A DNA stretch of 64,000 bases, from positions 1 to 64,000 of the forward strand of contig QXWX01000025.1 in NCBI GenBank assembly GCA_009911175.1. Reading direction: 5' to 3'. The position numbers and the translations under genes are program-made. Origin of the DNA: Lachnospiraceae bacterium. GTDB taxonomy: Bacteria; Bacillota_A; Clostridia; Lachnospirales; Lachnospiraceae. Below the pieces are notes generated by a model that saw only the letters and a list, made by a program, of their open reading frames with translations, was not told the DNA's origin and searched no databases. Positions 62,073 to 64,000 of the stretch are shown here, one piece after another (positions within the stretch are counted from its first letter, which is position 1; each line of letters opens with the position of its first letter).

Positions 62073-63452
62073 ATGAATCAGGATATGGATCAAAAAAATG
62101 AAAACGGCGAGGCAGCGGAGCAAAAAAGCGGATATTACATAAACCGCCCCAGCTTCGGCAGCAAGGAAAAGTCCAAGCTGCGGCAGCATCTTACGCGGGA
62201 GAAGTCATTGTTTATCGTGATCGTGCTGGTGATCATCTTTTATTTTACAATGCTGCGGCTGGATGATATTTCAAAGCTTTTGTGGATGGTCGTCCGTACG
62301 ATCAAGCCCATCATCTACGGACTAGCCATCGCTTATCTGCTGAATCCCATCATGAAGTTTGTGGAGCAGCATTTGAGTCAGTTTCTCAAAAAAAGATTTC
62401 CAAAATTTGAAAAGGTACACCAGGTCAGCAGAAGCGTGGGGATCCTGGCGGCAGTCATGTTTCTGATCGCTGTGATCGTAGCGCTGTGCAACATGATGAT
62501 TCCGGAGCTGTACCGGAGTATCCGGGATATGGCCGTGACGGTGCCGGGGCAGCTCAATGATGCCTTGGACTTCATTACGAAAACGCTGGCCGGGGATTCC
62601 ACCCTGGAGCAGATCTTTACCCGGACGCTGCGGGAGGTGACGGATCTGCTGCAGAACTGGATGAAGACGGACATGCTGACCCAGGCCAATGTGGTCATGA
62701 CAAATCTGACAGAGGGCGTTATCAATGTGGTCAGCGAGCTGTTCAATGCGATCATCGGAATTATCGTTTCGATTTATGTATTGTTCAGCAAGGAGACTTT
62801 TTCCATGCAGACAAAAAAGATCATCTATGCATTATTCCGTCCGTCCCAGGCGAACATGATCCTGCATCTGACGATCAAAAGCAACGAGATCTTCGGCGGC
62901 TTTATCATTGGAAAGATCATTGATTCCGCAATTATCGGGGTTCTGTGCTTTGTCAGTCTGTCCATACTGAAGATGCCGTATACGCTTTTGGTGAGCGTGA
63001 TCGTCGGCGTGACCAATGTGATCCCCTTTTTCGGGCCTTATATCGGCGCCATACCGAGCGCCATACTGATCATGCTGTCCGACCCGAAGATGGGTATCTA
63101 TTTTGCGATATTTATCCTGATCCTGCAGCAGCTGGACGGGAATATCATTGGACCCAAGATCCTGGGCAATTCCACTGGGTTATCCGCGTTCTGGGTGGTA
63201 TTTTCCATCCTGCTGGGTGGCGGACTGTTCGGTTTTGTGGGGATGATCCTGGGAGTACCTACCTTTGCCGTGATCTATTATATTGTACGGATGCTGATCA
63301 ACCACAGACTGGAGGAGAAGGCTCTCCCCATGGATACAAACTGCTATGATGAGTACAGCTACGTGGATTCGGACGGAACCTACGTACACTCCAATGAAAA
63401 TGAACTGAGGAAAGACGAGGAAAAGAAAAATGCCGATCAGAGTGCAAAATGA
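62073..63452 (+). CDS. AI-2E family transporter
   Basis: This 459-aa membrane protein starts at the ATG at 62073 behind TAGGAAG; the frame is open upstream but that part overlaps DUF1540 and a terminator. A hydrophilic N-terminus of ~45 residues precedes about eight TM segments. Family markers are [50 protein letters not shown] and [36 protein letters not shown]. Members export small molecules or ions, and the name is historical. A charged tail follows. It overlaps metA by 23 bp. Confidence 0.92.
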   Translation: MNQDMDQKNENGEAAEQKSGYYINRPSFGSKEKSKLRQHLTREKSLFIVIVLVIIFYFTMLRLDDISKLLWMVVRTIKPIIYGLAIAYLLNPIMKFVEQHLSQFLKKRFPKFEKVHQVSRSVGILAAVMFLIAVIVALCNMMIPELYRSIRDMAVTVPGQLNDALDFITKTLAGDSTLEQIFTRTLREVTDLLQNWMKTDMLTQANVVMTNLTEGVINVVSELFNAIIGIIVSIYVLFSKETFSMQTKKIIYALFRPSQANMILHLTIKSNEIFGGFIIGKIIDSAIIGVLCFVSLSILKMPYTLLVSVIVGVTNVIPFFGPYIGAIPSAILIMLSDPKMGIYFAIFILILQQLDGNIIGPKILGNSTGLSAFWVVFSILLGGGLFGFVGMILGVPTFAVIYYIVRMLINHRLEEKALPMDTNCYDEYSYVDSDGTYVHSNENELRKDEEKKNADQSAK

Positions 63453-64000
63453 CCTGCCGATCAAAGAAGTCCTGGAACAGGAAAATATTTTTGTCATGGA
63501 TGAATACCGGGCGGCCCATCAGGAGATCCGTCCCATCAGCATCGGGCTTTTGAACCTGATGCCTTTAAAAGAAGATACGGAGCTGCAGATCCTGCGCTCC
63601 CTGTCCAATACGCCCCTGCAGACGGATGTGACATTTGTGCGGGTGTCCAGCCATGTGTCCAAGAACACGTCCACCAGCCATATTTACAAGTTTTATGAGC
63701 CCTTTGAGGCAATCAAAAAACAAAGGTTTGACGGATTCATCATCACCGGGGCTCCGGTGGAGCAGATGCCTTTTGAGGAAGTGGATTACTGGGAGGAGTT
63801 AAAGGAGATCATGGATTGGACCGTGACCAATGTAACCTCCACCCTGCATCTGTGCTGGGGAGCTCAGGCGGGGATCTACTATCACTATGGGATCGACAAG
63901 GCTCCCCTGGCGGAAAAAAAATTCGGGATCTTCCCGCATCACGTGCGGAACCGCAAGATCCCTCTGGTGAGAGGCTTTGACGATGTGTTTTACGCGCCCC
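63430..64000 (+). CDS. metA: homoserine O-acyltransferase MetA (partial, runs off window)
   Basis: The first 190 codons of a MetA-type enzyme, truncated by the window end. It begins [25 protein letters not shown], has [14 protein letters not shown] (about residues 39-52), [22 protein letters not shown] and [20 protein letters not shown], and the nucleophile Cys in [10 protein letters not shown] (about residue 141). It acylates homoserine in methionine synthesis; enzymes of this family may use acetyl- or succinyl-CoA depending on an active-site Gly/Glu. The ATG lies within the end of the upstream transporter gene, with GAGG upstream. Confidence 0.93.
   Translation, partial: MPIRVQNDLPIKEVLEQENIFVMDEYRAAHQEIRPISIGLLNLMPLKEDTELQILRSLSNTPLQTDVTFVRVSSHVSKNTSTSHIYKFYEPFEAIKKQRFDGFIITGAPVEQMPFEEVDYWEELKEIMDWTVTNVTSTLHLCWGAQAGIYYHYGIDKAPLAEKKFGIFPHHVRNRKIPLVRGFDDVFYAP

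Overview
The window looks like chromosomal DNA of a spore-forming gut clostridium, most likely Lachnospiraceae. The reasons are gene content and order: ispG-polC with a PolC-type replicase, ylxM-ffh-rpsP-khpA-rimM-trmD-rplS, two feoA genes ahead of feoB with a FeoB-associated Cys-rich peptide, DUF1540, and a SleC-family spore cortex-lytic gene. Promoters are mostly clear sigma-A type (TTGACA-N17-TATAAT variants), and ribosome binding sites are strong AGGAGG types. I see no rRNA genes, no CRISPR array and no plasmid functions. One tRNA is present (Thr, anticodon CGT).

The standout is at the left end. A sleC-like germination gene on the minus strand is split in two by a 9,260-bp element (about 1222-10481). 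Its 5' part lies at 10477-11187 and its 3' part at 635-1221. The element carries a large serine recombinase at one end, an XRE regulator at the other, and cargo between: a GH51 arabinofuranosidase, a MarR regulator with a heterodimeric ABC exporter, and a 63-aa acidic protein. Both junctions share the 4-bp core TACC (GGTA on the minus strand). Joining the halves there gives one uninterrupted 430-codon SleC reading frame (...VYTEW-YRNRGY...), while the joined element ends form a symmetric attP-like site (GAATCA-N13-TACC-N13-TGATTC). This is the architecture of skin-type intervening elements that are excised during sporulation. I know of no such element described in sleC.

Layout from left to right. 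1-11.2 kb: small zinc-ribbon protein, then sleC and its element. 11.4-13.9 kb: TetR plus ABC-2 exporter. 13.9-15.3 kb: a GT2 glycosyltransferase with a MarR-like C-terminus. 15.5-19.8 kb: yqeC-TOTE-mocA, in which an archaeo-eukaryotic primase/helicase/PLD protein sits translationally coupled between two molybdenum/selenium-hydroxylase maturation genes. 20-24.3 kb: DUF2156 protein, two aminotransferases (one HisC) and a small membrane exporter. 24.5-32.3 kb: a membrane-anchored protein, ispG, polC and glyA. 32.4-42.4 kb: a LysR remnant, then the SRP/ribosome/tRNA-modification/secretion cluster (ylxM to a MscS channel). 42.6-46 kb: tRNA-Thr and the feo locus, with two matching candidate metalloregulator operators. 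46-52.7 kb: S1-domain protein, CBS-type pyrophosphatase, flavin reductase, galK-galT and a hypothetical protein. 53-64 kb: glnS, a MocR/PdxR-type regulator, cls, purA, small proteins, a DUF1540 protein, an AI-2E family transporter and the start of metA, which runs off the window.

Intergenic gaps hold a family of short palindromic repeats with ends like GTTACTGTTCAC (24.3, 42.5, 48.7, 52.8-53.1 and 58.5 kb), including a 147-bp unit with perfect 14-bp terminal inverted repeats. A second MITE-like repeat occurs at 35.1 kb with a short relative at 8.6 kb. All calls come from reading the sequence and recalling protein families; no database search was run.
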